In this document: positions 1 through 9,071 of the stretch, one piece after another | Position numbering within the stretch: position 1 is the first letter of the stretch | How the letters are laid out: the number at the start of each line of letters is the position of its first letter | NCBI RefSeq assembly: GCF_018687975.1 | Contig: NZ_CP061310.1 | Location: 1,798,001 to 1,862,000, forward strand | DNA from: Polynucleobacter sp. es-EL-1 | GTDB lineage: Bacteria > Pseudomonadota > Gammaproteobacteria > Burkholderiales > Burkholderiaceae | Reading direction: 5' to 3' | DNA: 64,000 bases | The notes under the pieces: generated by a model | The model's database searches: none | What the model was told of the DNA's origin: nothing | Seen by the model: the letters and a program-made list of their open reading frames with translations, nothing else | Program-made: the position numbers and the translations under genes

Positions 1-2
1 CC

Positions 3-533
3 TATGAGGTTCGTCTACAGGACTATCGAGATTGCCAAGAGCAGTTTGATGGCATTGCTTCTATTGAGATGTTTGAGGCGGTGGGCGAAAAACACTGGGG
101 TGAATATTTCCAGATGATTGCTGCTCGCTTAAAAGCTGGTGGCAGGGCTTGCATTCAAACTATTGTGATCGCCGAGGAATTGTTTGAGCGCTATCGTCAC
201 AGTACGGACTTCATTCAGCAATATGTCTTTCCAGGTGGCATGCTGCCATCTCCCGCTAAATTTAAAGCAGCAGCAGCAAAGGCTGGCCTTGAAGTTGAAT
301 CTGAGTTCGCCTTTGGTTTGGACTATGCAAAAACTCTATGTATTTGGCGCGATAGTTTTAATCAAAAAATTGAAGAGGTATATCGCCTTGGCTTTGATGA
401 AGCCTTTGTTCGTCTCTGGAATTTCTACCTCATGTATTGCGCGGCTGGCTTTACTCAAAAGAGTATTGATGTCGTGCAATTTACCCTAAAACATCAAGCC
501 CCTGCATTGTCGGTCGATAGATTGAGCTCATGA
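3..533 (+). CDS. Cyclopropane-fatty-acyl-phospholipid synthase-like methyltransferase, C-terminal part
   Basis: The frame is open from the left edge, so the N-terminus and the SAM-binding glycine loop lie outside the window. The visible 176 residues match the C-terminal half of the CFA synthase family: the SIEMFEAVGEKHW segment, then GGRACIQTIVI, YVFPGGMLPS, and the closing segment around the tryptophan-rich RLWNFYLMYC helix. Members of this family transfer a methylene or methyl group from S-adenosylmethionine to unsaturated acyl chains of phospholipids at the inner membrane. The stop codon overlaps the ATG of the following SDR gene by 4 bp, so the two are co-transcribed. The exact product (cyclopropane or another branched lipid) cannot be told from this fragment. 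Confidence 0.8.
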   Translation, partial: YEVRLQDYRDCQEQFDGIASIEMFEAVGEKHWGEYFQMIAARLKAGGRACIQTIVIAEELFERYRHSTDFIQQYVFPGGMLPSPAKFKAAAAKAGLEVESEFAFGLDYAKTLCIWRDSFNQKIEEVYRLGFDEAFVRLWNFYLMYCAAGFTQKSIDVVQFTLKHQAPALSVDRLSS

Positions 534-1297
534 AACAAAAAGGGATTAGTAACTTTTCTGGCCAACGGATTTGGATTATTGGTGCATCGAGCGGAATTGG
601 TGAAGCCTGTGCAAAGGCACTCTTCCAAGCTGGGGCAAAAGTGGCATTATCAAGTCGCCGTGCTGAGCGCCTTACAGCCTTAGCTGATAAGCAAGATGCT
701 TTAGTTCTTCCCCTAGATGTCACGCATCAAGAACAGTTAGCTAGTGCATATCAAACGCTTTTGCAAAACTGGGGCGGCTTAGACCTGATGCTCTTTGTCT
801 CTGGTGTGTATACCCCACTGCGAGCGGATAACTTTGACTTTGAAGTTGCCCAAAAAACCATTGATGCCAATTTGCTAGGACCAATGCGGGCTGTGGCCAC
901 CGTCTTGCCAGAGATGCTAAAGCAACATACTGGGCATATCGCTATTGTTGGTAGCGTCGCCGGCTACAGTGGACTCCCAAAGGCTTTGGCATATGGGCCT
1001 AGCAAAGCAGGAATTATTAATTTCTGTGAAACTTTATATTACGACCTGCTCCCGCAAGGGGTAAGCGTCCATATGATTTCACCGGGATTTGTAGCGACCG
1101 AAGCTACCGCCCAAAATGATTTTGAGATGCCTGCCTTAATTACTGCAGAAGAGGCAGCCTCAGAAATTCTCAAAGGAATACAGGCTGGTGAATTTGATAT
1201 TCACTTTCCTAAACGTTTCTCCGGTTTTCTGAAATTCTTACGAATCCTGCCCTATCCTCTTTACTTTTGGATTGTGCGTCGCTTCGTCAAAATTTAA
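530..1297 (+). CDS. Short-chain dehydrogenase/reductase (SDR) family protein
   Basis: This is a 255-residue classical SDR. The nucleotide-binding motif GASSGIGEA is near residue 18, the structural N-A-motif is replaced by LFVSG around residue 90, and the active-site Ser and YGPSK (YxxxK) are near residues 140-157. It would use NAD(P)H; the substrate is unknown. The translational coupling (ATGA overlap) to the CFA-type methyltransferase suggests a role in lipid modification, which is inference from context. The C-terminus carries a hydrophobic stretch (ILPYPLYFWIV), so the protein may sit on the membrane. The gene ends directly against the stop of the convergent dsbA with no spacer and no visible terminator. 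Confidence 0.85.
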   Translation: MKQKGISNFSGQRIWIIGASSGIGEACAKALFQAGAKVALSSRRAERLTALADKQDALVLPLDVTHQEQLASAYQTLLQNWGGLDLMLFVSGVYTPLRADNFDFEVAQKTIDANLLGPMRAVATVLPEMLKQHTGHIAIVGSVAGYSGLPKALAYGPSKAGIINFCETLYYDLLPQGVSVHMISPGFVATEATAQNDFEMPALITAEEAASEILKGIQAGEFDIHFPKRFSGFLKFLRILPYPLYFWIVRRFVKI

Positions 1298-1957
1298 TTA
1301 TTGCTTGTAGTTGTTTTTGCGGATTTTTTCTTCCAAGAAATCCATCGCCACAATCGATTTTGCTTTAGTACCAGCAATTGATGGTGAAGTGACATAGCGA
1401 CCTTGCATCACAATCGTTGGAACACCATCAATGCGATAAGCATCGGCCATTTGTCGTGCTGCACGGGCTTTTGAAATCACAGCAAATGAACGATAGGCTG
1501 CCAAGAAAGTATTGCGATCAACCCCTTGTGAGGCGACCCAATCTGCAATCTCATTCTCAGTCATCAGGCGTTTATTTTCTTTATGCATGGCGTACATCAC
1601 CTTGTCATTCAGAGCATCGCCTTTACCGATGGCCTCAAGCGCATAAAACAACTGGCTATGGGGCATAAAGTCATCACGGAAAGCAACGGGCACCTTACGG
1701 AAGCTCACATCTTTAGGCTGACGCTTGAGCCAAGCTTTTAACTCAGGCTCAAAGTCATAACAATGGGGACACCCGTACCAGAAAAACTCTATGACCTCGA
1801 CCTTACCCTTAGTCTCAACTGGCTGCGGGACGGGCATGACTCGATAGTCAAATCCCTCTTCAATTTTCGGGCCTTGAGCCTTCGCAATGCCAGAGAGTGA
1901 AATCGCTAAAGCAATGCTGGCGCAAGATAAAAATAATCGTTTAGAGAATGAAATCAT
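1298..1957 (-). CDS. dsbA: Periplasmic thiol:disulfide interchange protein DsbA
   Basis: A 219-residue secreted thioredoxin-fold oxidase. It starts with a signal peptide (basic residues, a hydrophobic stretch and an AKA-type cleavage site near residue 27). The catalytic motif CPHC lies in FFWYGCPHCYDFEPE near residue 62, and the cis-proline segment GVPTIV is near residue 178. DsbA introduces disulfide bonds into exported proteins and is reoxidised by DsbB. The CPHC dipeptide and length are those of DsbA rather than DsbC or DsbG. It overlaps the upstream SPOR gene by 4 bp, and argS lies before that, giving the run argS-SPOR-dsbA on the minus strand, an order I recall from other Burkholderiales. 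Confidence 0.95.
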   Translation of the reverse strand: MISFSKRLFLSCASIALAISLSGIAKAQGPKIEEGFDYRVMPVPQPVETKGKVEVIEFFWYGCPHCYDFEPELKAWLKRQPKDVSFRKVPVAFRDDFMPHSQLFYALEAIGKGDALNDKVMYAMHKENKRLMTENEIADWVASQGVDRNTFLAAYRSFAVISKARAARQMADAYRIDGVPTIVMQGRYVTSPSIAGTKAKSIVAMDFLEEKIRKNNYKQ

Positions 1958-2577
1958 GATTTGCTTGATTTAATAACAGTTGATTTAATGCCCATGCCGG
2001 TTAATTTTTCCCGCACAGGGTTACTTTCTTCAACACTATTGTATGGACCAACCCGAACACGCCACAAAGTACTGCCTTCGCTTGAGAGCTCGCTTAATTG
2101 TGACTGAATTCCTTGAATAGCTAAACTCGCTTTTTGCGCATCTGCATCTGCACGCTTATTAAATGCGCCTACCTGCAAATAATAAATGGCATCTGACTTA
2201 GCCACTGGCATCACTGGGCTTGAAGGTGCTTCAGCAGGCTTCTTGCCGGCCGCCAAATCCGCAATGGGATCTGCCGAGCTTATTGTTGGGGTAGCAACCT
2301 TACTCTGCAAAGGCTTATTTAAATCTAGCGGTTCAACCGCTTGGGCTGCCTCTCCCTCTGCTGGAGCAGGGCTAGGCTTAATGGTCAATGGTAGATTGGG
2401 GGCCCGAACACCTGGGCGCTCTTGGGGGGTATTTTTAGAGAGATAGAACGCAATGATGAATGCGATTCCCAGCCCGACCCCGAGACCCAAAATAAAGCCC
2501 AGAATAGTACCGCCATATTCTGCATTAGACGATCTGTCTTGTAAGACTAAGTCAGTCTGTTGATTTCTTTGATTCAT
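1954..2577 (-). CDS. SPOR-domain protein, FtsN-like
   Basis: A 207-residue bitopic membrane protein. A cytoplasmic N-terminus of about 20 residues is followed by a glycine-rich transmembrane helix (residues 22-46), then a low-complexity Pro/Ala-rich periplasmic linker to about residue 125. A C-terminal SPOR domain starts at YYLQVGAFNKRADA and ends with the WRVRVGPY signature. SPOR domains bind denuded septal peptidoglycan, so a role at the division site is expected. The arrangement resembles FtsN, but the essential FtsN segment that activates FtsWI cannot be recognised by eye, so I do not assign ftsN. It is 45 bp downstream of argS. Confidence 0.85.
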   Translation of the reverse strand: MNQRNQQTDLVLQDRSSNAEYGGTILGFILGLGVGLGIAFIIAFYLSKNTPQERPGVRAPNLPLTIKPSPAPAEGEAAQAVEPLDLNKPLQSKVATPTISSADPIADLAAGKKPAEAPSSPVMPVAKSDAIYYLQVGAFNKRADADAQKASLAIQGIQSQLSELSSEGSTLWRVRVGPYNSVEESNPVREKLTGMGIKSTVIKSSKS

Positions 2578-2622
2578 CCTATCCCCACTTTTTTGTACTA
2601 CTGCAGCATTTCCAAAACCACA

Positions 2623-4350
2623 CTACATCTTAGCGGGTGCTGAAACGCCCAATACTTTTAAGCCATTTTCCAACACTTGGCGCGTTGCAGATAACAAGGC
2701 AAGACGTGCTAACTTCAGCGCAGGGTCATCTACCAAAACACGATCTGCGTTATAGAAGGTATGGAAATCCCCTGCTAAATCACGCAAATAGAAGGCTAGA
2801 GCATGTGGCGCTAAATCTGCTGCTGCATCACTCAAGACCTCAGGATACTCTGCCAAGCGACGTAATAAATGATCAGAAGCCTTGCTTTGTAATAAGGAAA
2901 GGTCGGCGTCTTTTAGTGCGCTCGATTCACCGTTCCACTGACTCAATATAGAGCAAATTCGGGCATGCGCATACTGTACATAGAAAACAGGATTTTCATC
3001 GTTTTGCTGCAAAGCCAAATCAATATCAAATACAAATTCGGTATCCGCTTTACGAGAGATCAAAAAGAATCGCACGGCATCACGTCCACGCTGTAAGGCC
3101 AACTCTCGCTCATCAGCAGTCATCTCTGGAGTTACGCCGCCAGACCATTCAACCAAATCGCGCACAGTCACATAAGAGCCCGCACGTTTAGAAATCTTGA
3201 CTTCTTCACCATGGCGCATCACTGTCACCATCTTGTGTAGAACATATTCAGGATAGGTTTTAGGGATATCCCAGCCCCGCTTTTGTGCCACCCCTTGTAG
3301 CCCAGAGCGCACTCGCGCGATCGTACCGTGGTGGTCACTGCCTTGCACATTAATGACCTTCTCAAAGCCACGGTTCCATTTACTAGTGTGATACGCAACA
3401 TCTGGAACAAAATAGGTAAAGCTACCATCGGACTTACGCATGACTCGATCTTTATCGTCACCATCATCCGTAGTCTTTAACCACAGCGCGCCCTCTGCTT
3501 CATAAGTCTTTCCAATGCTCTGCAAATCTTGAACAATTTGGGCAACGCTACCATCGGTATACAAAGAGGATTCTAAGTAATAGCAATCGAATTTCACACC
3601 AAAAGTTTTTAAGTCAATATCTTGCTCATTACGTAAATAGGCAACTGCAAATTGCCGAATTGCTTCAAGATCATCTTTGTATTGGGGTGAAGCCTTAAAA
3701 GCTGTCGCAATCTCTGCAATGTATTCACCGTTATAAGCACTTTCTGGCCAGGAAGCATCACCAGGCTTTAGGCCATTTAAGCGCGCCTGTACTGAGAGCG
3801 CCAAGTTGGCGATCTGCACCCCAGCATCGTTGTAATAGAACTCACGATGTACTTGTATACCTTGTGTGGCCAATAAATTGGCCAACGCATCACCAAGCGC
3901 AGCTTGACGCCCATGACCAACATGTAGAGGCCCGGTTGGATTGGCTGAAACAAACTCAATCATGGCGTTAGCTACCGAAGCACTGTCTTTGCCAGCTTTA
4001 CCAAAATCAGCTCCCGTAGCAAGAACTTCTTGAACTACTGCGGTTTTAGCTGCATTGCTTAAGCGAAAATTAATAAAACCTGGGCCAGCGATTTCACATG
4101 AAGAGATTAACTCGCTATACCCTGCTTCTTGCTGTAAACGCTCTACCAATGACTGAGCCAATTCTCTTGGATTCAGCTTCCAAGCCTTTGAGAGCTGGAG
4201 GGCGATATTGCATGCGACATCTCCATGATCTACAGCTTTAGGGCGCTCCAAGCGCGGTACGGGAGCCTCCCCAAGATCACGCTCTTGAGCCAGAGCCTGC
4301 AAAGCAGAACTCAGCATGTGAATTAATCGATTTTTATTAGTTAACAACAT
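2623..4350 (-). CDS. argS: Arginyl-tRNA synthetase
   Basis: A 575-residue class I aminoacyl-tRNA synthetase that charges tRNA-Arg. The N-terminal Arg-specific additional domain spans residues 1-110. The HIGH-type signature HVGHG is at residues 143-147, and a KMSKS-equivalent KISKRAG lies in the second half near VTVRDLVEWSGG. The C-terminal DALR anticodon-binding domain contains YVQYAHARICSI. Length is normal for the family. The start is the ATG giving MLLTNKNRL; a later in-frame Met at residue 12 is possible. It is divergent from the DUF1840 gene with only 35 bp between the starts. Confidence 0.97.
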   Translation of the reverse strand: MLLTNKNRLIHMLSSALQALAQERDLGEAPVPRLERPKAVDHGDVACNIALQLSKAWKLNPRELAQSLVERLQQEAGYSELISSCEIAGPGFINFRLSNAAKTAVVQEVLATGADFGKAGKDSASVANAMIEFVSANPTGPLHVGHGRQAALGDALANLLATQGIQVHREFYYNDAGVQIANLALSVQARLNGLKPGDASWPESAYNGEYIAEIATAFKASPQYKDDLEAIRQFAVAYLRNEQDIDLKTFGVKFDCYYLESSLYTDGSVAQIVQDLQSIGKTYEAEGALWLKTTDDGDDKDRVMRKSDGSFTYFVPDVAYHTSKWNRGFEKVINVQGSDHHGTIARVRSGLQGVAQKRGWDIPKTYPEYVLHKMVTVMRHGEEVKISKRAGSYVTVRDLVEWSGGVTPEMTADERELALQRGRDAVRFFLISRKADTEFVFDIDLALQQNDENPVFYVQYAHARICSILSQWNGESSALKDADLSLLQSKASDHLLRRLAEYPEVLSDAAADLAPHALAFYLRDLAGDFHTFYNADRVLVDDPALKLARLALLSATRQVLENGLKVLGVSAPAKM

Positions 4351-4385
4351 AGATAAGTGAGTTTATCAGGTGGTAAGCTACGGAA

Positions 4386-4694
4386 ATGATCTATCAATTT
4401 CGCTCTAAAGCGGGTCCGGATGTCATTATGTTGGCAGACCTCACCCAACGGATATTTGATATTTTGGGCCGCCCTCTCGAGCCTAGGGGCATTTTAACGG
4501 TCGAACAATTACCAACCCTCATTACAAACCTTGAGAATGCCATTCTTAAAGACTTAGAGGAGCGCGCTAAGAGCAATGCCGATGATCAAGAAAAACCGAA
4601 ATTAGCTGATAGGCTTGGGCAGCGCGCCTATCCATTTTTAGAGCTCATGAAGCAGGCCAAATCCAAGGAAGAACCCGTTCTGTGGGGCGTCTGA
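4386..4694 (+). CDS. DUF1840 family small protein
   Basis: A 102-residue soluble protein of unknown function that I recognise as the DUF1840 family. It begins with MIYQFRSKAGPDVIML, has a central region containing GILTVEQLP, and ends with a lysine/proline linker leading to LGQRAYPFLELM and a conserved VLWGV tail. The ribosome binding site is weak. It faces metH, whose stop is 38 bp away. A GC-rich hairpin candidate at 4709-4726 lies between them but has no U-tract. Confidence 0.75.
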   Translation: MIYQFRSKAGPDVIMLADLTQRIFDILGRPLEPRGILTVEQLPTLITNLENAILKDLEERAKSNADDQEKPKLADRLGQRAYPFLELMKQAKSKEEPVLWGV

Positions 4695-4732
4695 ATAACT
4701 GAAGCCCAGCCCCTAATCACTGGGGCATGAAA

Positions 4733-7486
4733 TTAATCGATTGAACTAGATAGTTGTCGACGTACATCCTCAACAGTCTCACCTCGGCGCTTAGCAAGAT
4801 CCTCTGCCTGATCAGCTGAGATTTTGCCCACATTAAAGTAACGCGCGTCTGGATGGGCTAAATAAAATCCACTAACGCTAGATGCTGGGTTCATAGCCAT
4901 TGACTCCGTTAACGTCATGCCAATATCTTCTGAGCCAATAACGCGCAATAGATCCTTTTTCACCTCATGCGCAGGACAGGCTGGATAGCCAGGTGCCGGG
5001 CGTATTCCTCGATACTCCTCATTAATCATCTGCTCATTAGTCAGAATCTCATCAGTAGCGTAGCCCCATAAATCAGTACGTACGCGATGGTGCATAAGCT
5101 CTGCAAATGCTTCGGCTAGACGATCAGCTAAGGCTTTTAACATAATGGCACTGTAGTCATCATGCTTAGCTTGAAACTCTGCTACTTTTTTATCAACGCC
5201 ATGGCCTGTAGTAACAGCAAAGCAACCCAAGTAATCTGCTACCGCAGAGTCTTTAGGAGCGACGTAATCGGCAAGGCAGCGATTTGGCCGACGGACACCA
5301 TCGACTACTGGCCGCTCAGATTGTTGGCGTAAGTTATGCCAAACAAAAAGCGGGTGTTGTCTTGCTTCATCGCTATATAAAACAATATCGTCATCCACCG
5401 TATTGGCGGGATAGAAAGCGACTACAGCATCGGCTTGGAGCCATTGGCCTTTAATCAATTTATCTAGTAGTGCCTGTGCATCAGCATAGACTTTGCGAGC
5501 CTCCACTCCCACGATCTCATCATCTAAGATTGCCGGAAACTTACCTGCTAAATCCCAAGTTTGAAAGAACGGGGTCCAATCGATGTACTTAGCAATATCA
5601 CTCAGAGCAAAATTCTTAAACACGCGACGGCCAATAAACTTTGGCTTTTCAGGAACATAAGTTGACCAATCAATGAGCTCACGATTCTTACGTGCAGCTA
5701 CCAATGAGATCGTTGGTGCCGCTTTCTTATTTGCGTGCTGTTCACGAATACGTACATAATCATCACGCAAGTCCTGAATGAATTTCTTGGCACTTTCATC
5801 TGACAGCAGGCTCGATGCTACAGATACAGAACGAGAGGCATCTGGTACATAGACGACAGGACCATCGTAATGAGGTGCAATCTTTACTGCCGTATGAACA
5901 CGCGAAGTTGTAGCTCCACCAATCATTAGCGGAATCTGACGTTCACGGAAATAGTCGTCACGCTGCATTTCTTGCGCAACATAGGTCATCTCTTCAAGCG
6001 AGGGAGTAATCAAGCCTGACAAGCCCACAATGTCTGCTTTTTCCTCTTTAGCGCGTTTCAGAATTTCCGCGCAAGGAACCATGACACCCATATTGGCTAC
6101 TTCAAAGTTATTACATTGCAAGACGACGGTCACAATATTTTTACCGATATCGTGAACATCGCCCTTAACGGTAGCCATGACGATCTTGCCCTTGGCCTTA
6201 GCCTCACCGCCCGAAGCAATATGAAGACGCTTCTCCTCCTCAATATACGGAATCAAGATGGCCACAGCCTGCTTCATTACTCGTGCACTCTTTACTACTT
6301 GTGGCAAGAACATTTTTCCAGCACCAAACAAATCGCCAACAACATTCATGCCATCCATGAGGGGACCTTCAATCACCTCAATCGGTCTGCCACCATCACC
6401 CATAATCTGGGCGCGCAACTCTTCAGTATCTTCCTCAATAAATGTCGTAATGCCATGCACTAAAGCATGCGTTAAACGCTCGCGGACAGGGCCTTCACGC
6501 CATACTAAGTTTTCTACTTGCTTTGCACCACCACCTTTAAATTGGTCGGCAATATCAAGTAAACGCTCAGTAGGTGTTTTGCCATCTTTTTCTTTGAAGC
6601 GATTGAGAACAACATCTTCTACGCGTTCACGCAGTTCAGGATCAAGATCTGCGTAAACGCCAAGTTGACCGGCATTAACAATGCCCATATCCATGCCAGC
6701 CTGAATAGCGTGATACAAAAATACCGTGTGAATGGCCTCACGCACGCGATCGTTACCGCGAAATGAGAAGCTGACATTGGATACACCGCCACTAACTTTT
6801 GCGCCTGGAAGATTCTCTTTAATCCAACGGGTAGCATTAATAAAATCTACTGCGTAGTTGTCATGCTCCTCAATACCAGTGGCAATTGCGAAAATATTAG
6901 GATCGAAAATGATGTCTTCTGCAGGAAAACCAATTTCATTTACAAGAATGTCATAACAACGTTGGCAAATTTCTGTTTTGCGCTTAAAAGTGTCTGCCTG
7001 ACCCACTTCATCAAACGCCATCACTACAGAAGCAGCGCCATAACGTCGAATTAAGCGTGCCTGTTTTCTGAAGGGCTCTTCACCCTCCTTCAAGGAAATT
7101 GAATTAACAATCGGCTTACCTTGAATACACTTAAGTCCAGCCTCAATCACACTCCATTTAGAGGAGTCAATCATGATGGGCACACGAGCAATATCTGGCT
7201 CGGAAGCAATGAGATTTAAGAAGCGTGTCATTGCCGCCTCAGAATCTAACATCGCCTCATCCATATTGATATCGATCACCTGAGCACCATTCTCAACTTG
7301 CTGTCTTGCTACTGCAAGCGCTTCATCAAATTGGTTGTTCAGAATCATGCGAGCAAATGCTTTTGAACCCGTGACGTTAGTACGCTCACCAATGTTCACA
7401 AAGCCAACCGCACCAGTAACGTTAAAAGGCTCTAAACCAGAAAGCTTCATTGCTGGCATCACACTGGCGTTCTTCACTTGACTCAT
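4733..7486 (-). CDS. metH: Cobalamin-dependent methionine synthase, pterin/B12/activation subunit
   Basis: A 917-residue protein equal to the last three modules of canonical MetH. The methyltetrahydrofolate-binding module is at about residues 25-310 (VNIGERTNVTG, MIDSSKW). The cobalamin cap and Rossmann module are at about 320-570, with the axial-histidine motif DVHDIGK at 443-449 and GLSGLITPSL after it. The C-terminal reactivation module binds SAM (RPAPGYPACP, then SVSGFYLAHPDARYF). It transfers the methyl group of 5-methyl-THF to cob(I)alamin and on to homocysteine. The homocysteine module is encoded separately just upstream, with a 4-bp overlap. No cobalamin riboswitch is visible ahead of the pair. 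Confidence 0.95.
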   Translation of the reverse strand: MSQVKNASVMPAMKLSGLEPFNVTGAVGFVNIGERTNVTGSKAFARMILNNQFDEALAVARQQVENGAQVIDINMDEAMLDSEAAMTRFLNLIASEPDIARVPIMIDSSKWSVIEAGLKCIQGKPIVNSISLKEGEEPFRKQARLIRRYGAASVVMAFDEVGQADTFKRKTEICQRCYDILVNEIGFPAEDIIFDPNIFAIATGIEEHDNYAVDFINATRWIKENLPGAKVSGGVSNVSFSFRGNDRVREAIHTVFLYHAIQAGMDMGIVNAGQLGVYADLDPELRERVEDVVLNRFKEKDGKTPTERLLDIADQFKGGGAKQVENLVWREGPVRERLTHALVHGITTFIEEDTEELRAQIMGDGGRPIEVIEGPLMDGMNVVGDLFGAGKMFLPQVVKSARVMKQAVAILIPYIEEEKRLHIASGGEAKAKGKIVMATVKGDVHDIGKNIVTVVLQCNNFEVANMGVMVPCAEILKRAKEEKADIVGLSGLITPSLEEMTYVAQEMQRDDYFRERQIPLMIGGATTSRVHTAVKIAPHYDGPVVYVPDASRSVSVASSLLSDESAKKFIQDLRDDYVRIREQHANKKAAPTISLVAARKNRELIDWSTYVPEKPKFIGRRVFKNFALSDIAKYIDWTPFFQTWDLAGKFPAILDDEIVGVEARKVYADAQALLDKLIKGQWLQADAVVAFYPANTVDDDIVLYSDEARQHPLFVWHNLRQQSERPVVDGVRRPNRCLADYVAPKDSAVADYLGCFAVTTGHGVDKKVAEFQAKHDDYSAIMLKALADRLAEAFAELMHHRVRTDLWGYATDEILTNEQMINEEYRGIRPAPGYPACPAHEVKKDLLRVIGSEDIGMTLTESMAMNPASSVSGFYLAHPDARYFNVGKISADQAEDLAKRRGETVEDVRRQLSSSID

Positions 7487-8547
7487 GCTGATACCTCCGC
7501 ACTGTCGCGATAGAAGGCGCGTGGTTTGCGTTTGGAAACAGCCTTGGCAATCGCACGAATATGATCAGGTGTAGTGCCACAGCAACCACCAACGAGGTTT
7601 ACAAGACCATCTTTTGCAAATCCATCTACCAAGCTTGAGGTAATTTCTGGGGTCTCATCAAATCCGGTATCACTCATGGGGTTTGGCAAACCAGCGTTTG
7701 GATAACACGACACTGCAGCATCACAAATACGGGCTAGCTCGGCAATATATGGACGCATCAGCGCCGCACCGAGAGCGCAGTTCAAACCAAAAGTGAGCGG
7801 CTTGATATGACGTAAGCTATTCCAAAATGCTTCGACGGTTTGGCCAGATAGGATTCGGCCAGATGCATCAGTCACCGTTCCTGAAATCATGACTGGTAAA
7901 CGCTCACCCGTTTCTTCAAAGAATTCATCCAAAGCAAAGAGTGCTGCTTTGGCATTGAGAGTATCGAAAATGGTTTCCACTAAAAATAAATCCACACCAC
8001 CAGCAAACAGTCCTTCAATCTGTTCGCGGTAAGCTGCGCGTAAGGCATCAAATGTGACATTGCGCGCACCGGGATCATTTACATCCGGAGAAATACTCGC
8101 CGTTTTGGGGGTAGGTCCAATTGCGCCTGCAGCGAAACGGGGTTTATCTGGGGTGCTGTATTTGTCGCATGCCGCGCGTGCTAATTTTGCTGAGACTTCA
8201 TTCATCTCATAAGCAAGCTCAGCCATCTTGTAGTCTTCCTGAGCTACCGAGGTGGCGCCAAATGTATTGGTCTCGATAATGTCAGCGCCAGCATCAAGGT
8301 ACTGCTCATGAATTTTGCTAATAATTTGAGGCTGGGTTAGGACTAATAATTCGTTATTGCCCTTGATATCACCCGGATGATCTGCAAAACGGGTGTTGCC
8401 TGGCAATCCTCGGTAATCAGCTTCCGATAGCTTGTACTGCTGAATCATGGTGCCCATGGCGCCATCCAAAATCAGAATACGCTGTTTCAGTAGCTCAGGT
8501 AATGCCTGACCGCGAGTGTAAGGCTGGGATAAACCATTAGATTGCAT
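7483..8547 (-). CDS. metH: Methionine synthase homocysteine-binding subunit
   Basis: A 354-residue homocysteine S-methyltransferase (Pfam S-methyl_trans) TIM barrel. The opening ILDGAMGTMIQ is near residue 27. The zinc-ligand cysteines are the Cys in FGLNCALGA (about residue 254) and the pair in VGGCCGTTPDHI (about residue 323). This is the first module of MetH, which binds and activates homocysteine. Here it is a separate polypeptide, coupled by a 4-bp overlap to the gene for the other modules; Burkholderiales commonly have this split. The leader of 74 bp shared with the divergent phaM is too short for a B12 riboswitch. Confidence 0.94.
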   Translation of the reverse strand: MQSNGLSQPYTRGQALPELLKQRILILDGAMGTMIQQYKLSEADYRGLPGNTRFADHPGDIKGNNELLVLTQPQIISKIHEQYLDAGADIIETNTFGATSVAQEDYKMAELAYEMNEVSAKLARAACDKYSTPDKPRFAAGAIGPTPKTASISPDVNDPGARNVTFDALRAAYREQIEGLFAGGVDLFLVETIFDTLNAKAALFALDEFFEETGERLPVMISGTVTDASGRILSGQTVEAFWNSLRHIKPLTFGLNCALGAALMRPYIAELARICDAAVSCYPNAGLPNPMSDTGFDETPEITSSLVDGFAKDGLVNLVGGCCGTTPDHIRAIAKAVSKRKPRAFYRDSAEVSA

Positions 8548-8621
8548 TGCTTTACCGGGAATAATCTCTAGAATCCCTTATTCTATTGGTAAACGCCACT
8601 TTTATCTCACTCGGAGCTCTT

Positions 8622-9071
8622 ATGTTTGGAACTATCCCAGAATTCAATCAAAGCCTTGAAATGATGAAAACAATGTGGGGTCAAGCAGCTGCTGGCCAGG
8701 CGCCCGGTCAATTCCCCTTCACAGCCGACGCCAACAAGGCTGCAGGGGGATTTGCAAATGCGTTCCCAGGCCTAGATACCGATGAGCTTGAGAAGCGTAT
8801 TAAGGACCTGAAAAGTGTTGAGAATTGGCTCAATCTGAACCTCAATATCCTTAAATCTACTATTCAAGGTCTAGAGGTGCAGCACGCCACCATGATGGCA
8901 CTCAAGTCCTTTGGGGATGCCGTGTCTGCTACAGCTGCCGCAGCTAGCGGAACGGGCTCAGAGGAGTCGAGCACCAAAGCAGCTAAACCACGGAAAACCG
9001 CAACACGCCGTCGTCGCAAAGCTGGCGATGCAACTTTCCTCGACGAAGTAGGTAATTCAGATGCGCAATAG
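8622..9071 (+). CDS. phaM: PhaM-type polyhydroxyalkanoate granule regulatory protein
   Basis: About 149 residues. The N-terminal part (FGTIPEFNQSLEMMKTMW) and the LDTDELEKRIKDLKSVENWL segment followed by a helical LQVQHATMMALKSF-like stretch are those of PhaM, which binds PHB synthase, activates it and tethers granules to DNA. The C-terminus is Lys/Arg-rich (KPRKTATRRRRKAG), as expected for DNA or nucleoid contact. I chose the ATG at 8622, preceded by GGAG six bases upstream, over the in-frame TTG at 8586. The last 89 bases overlap, in antisense, the 3' end of the convergent metallo-hydrolase gene, and its likely terminator lies inside that gene. Confidence 0.8.
   Translation: MFGTIPEFNQSLEMMKTMWGQAAAGQAPGQFPFTADANKAAGGFANAFPGLDTDELEKRIKDLKSVENWLNLNLNILKSTIQGLEVQHATMMALKSFGDAVSATAAAASGTGSEESSTKAAKPRKTATRRRRKAGDATFLDEVGNSDAQ

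Noticed and set aside
4709..4726. Hairpin GCCCC/GGGGC between DUF1840 and metH genes as a terminator
   Set aside because: The stem is only 5 bp with an 8-base loop, and neither strand has a following T-run.
6258..6656. Plus-strand frame of 132 codons inside metH
   Set aside because: It is antisense to conserved MetH sequence and has no recognisable domain or ribosome site.
8548..8621. Cobalamin riboswitch ahead of metH
   Set aside because: The spacer is only 74 bases and lacks the conserved B12-box; an aptamer of about 200 bases cannot fit outside coding sequence.
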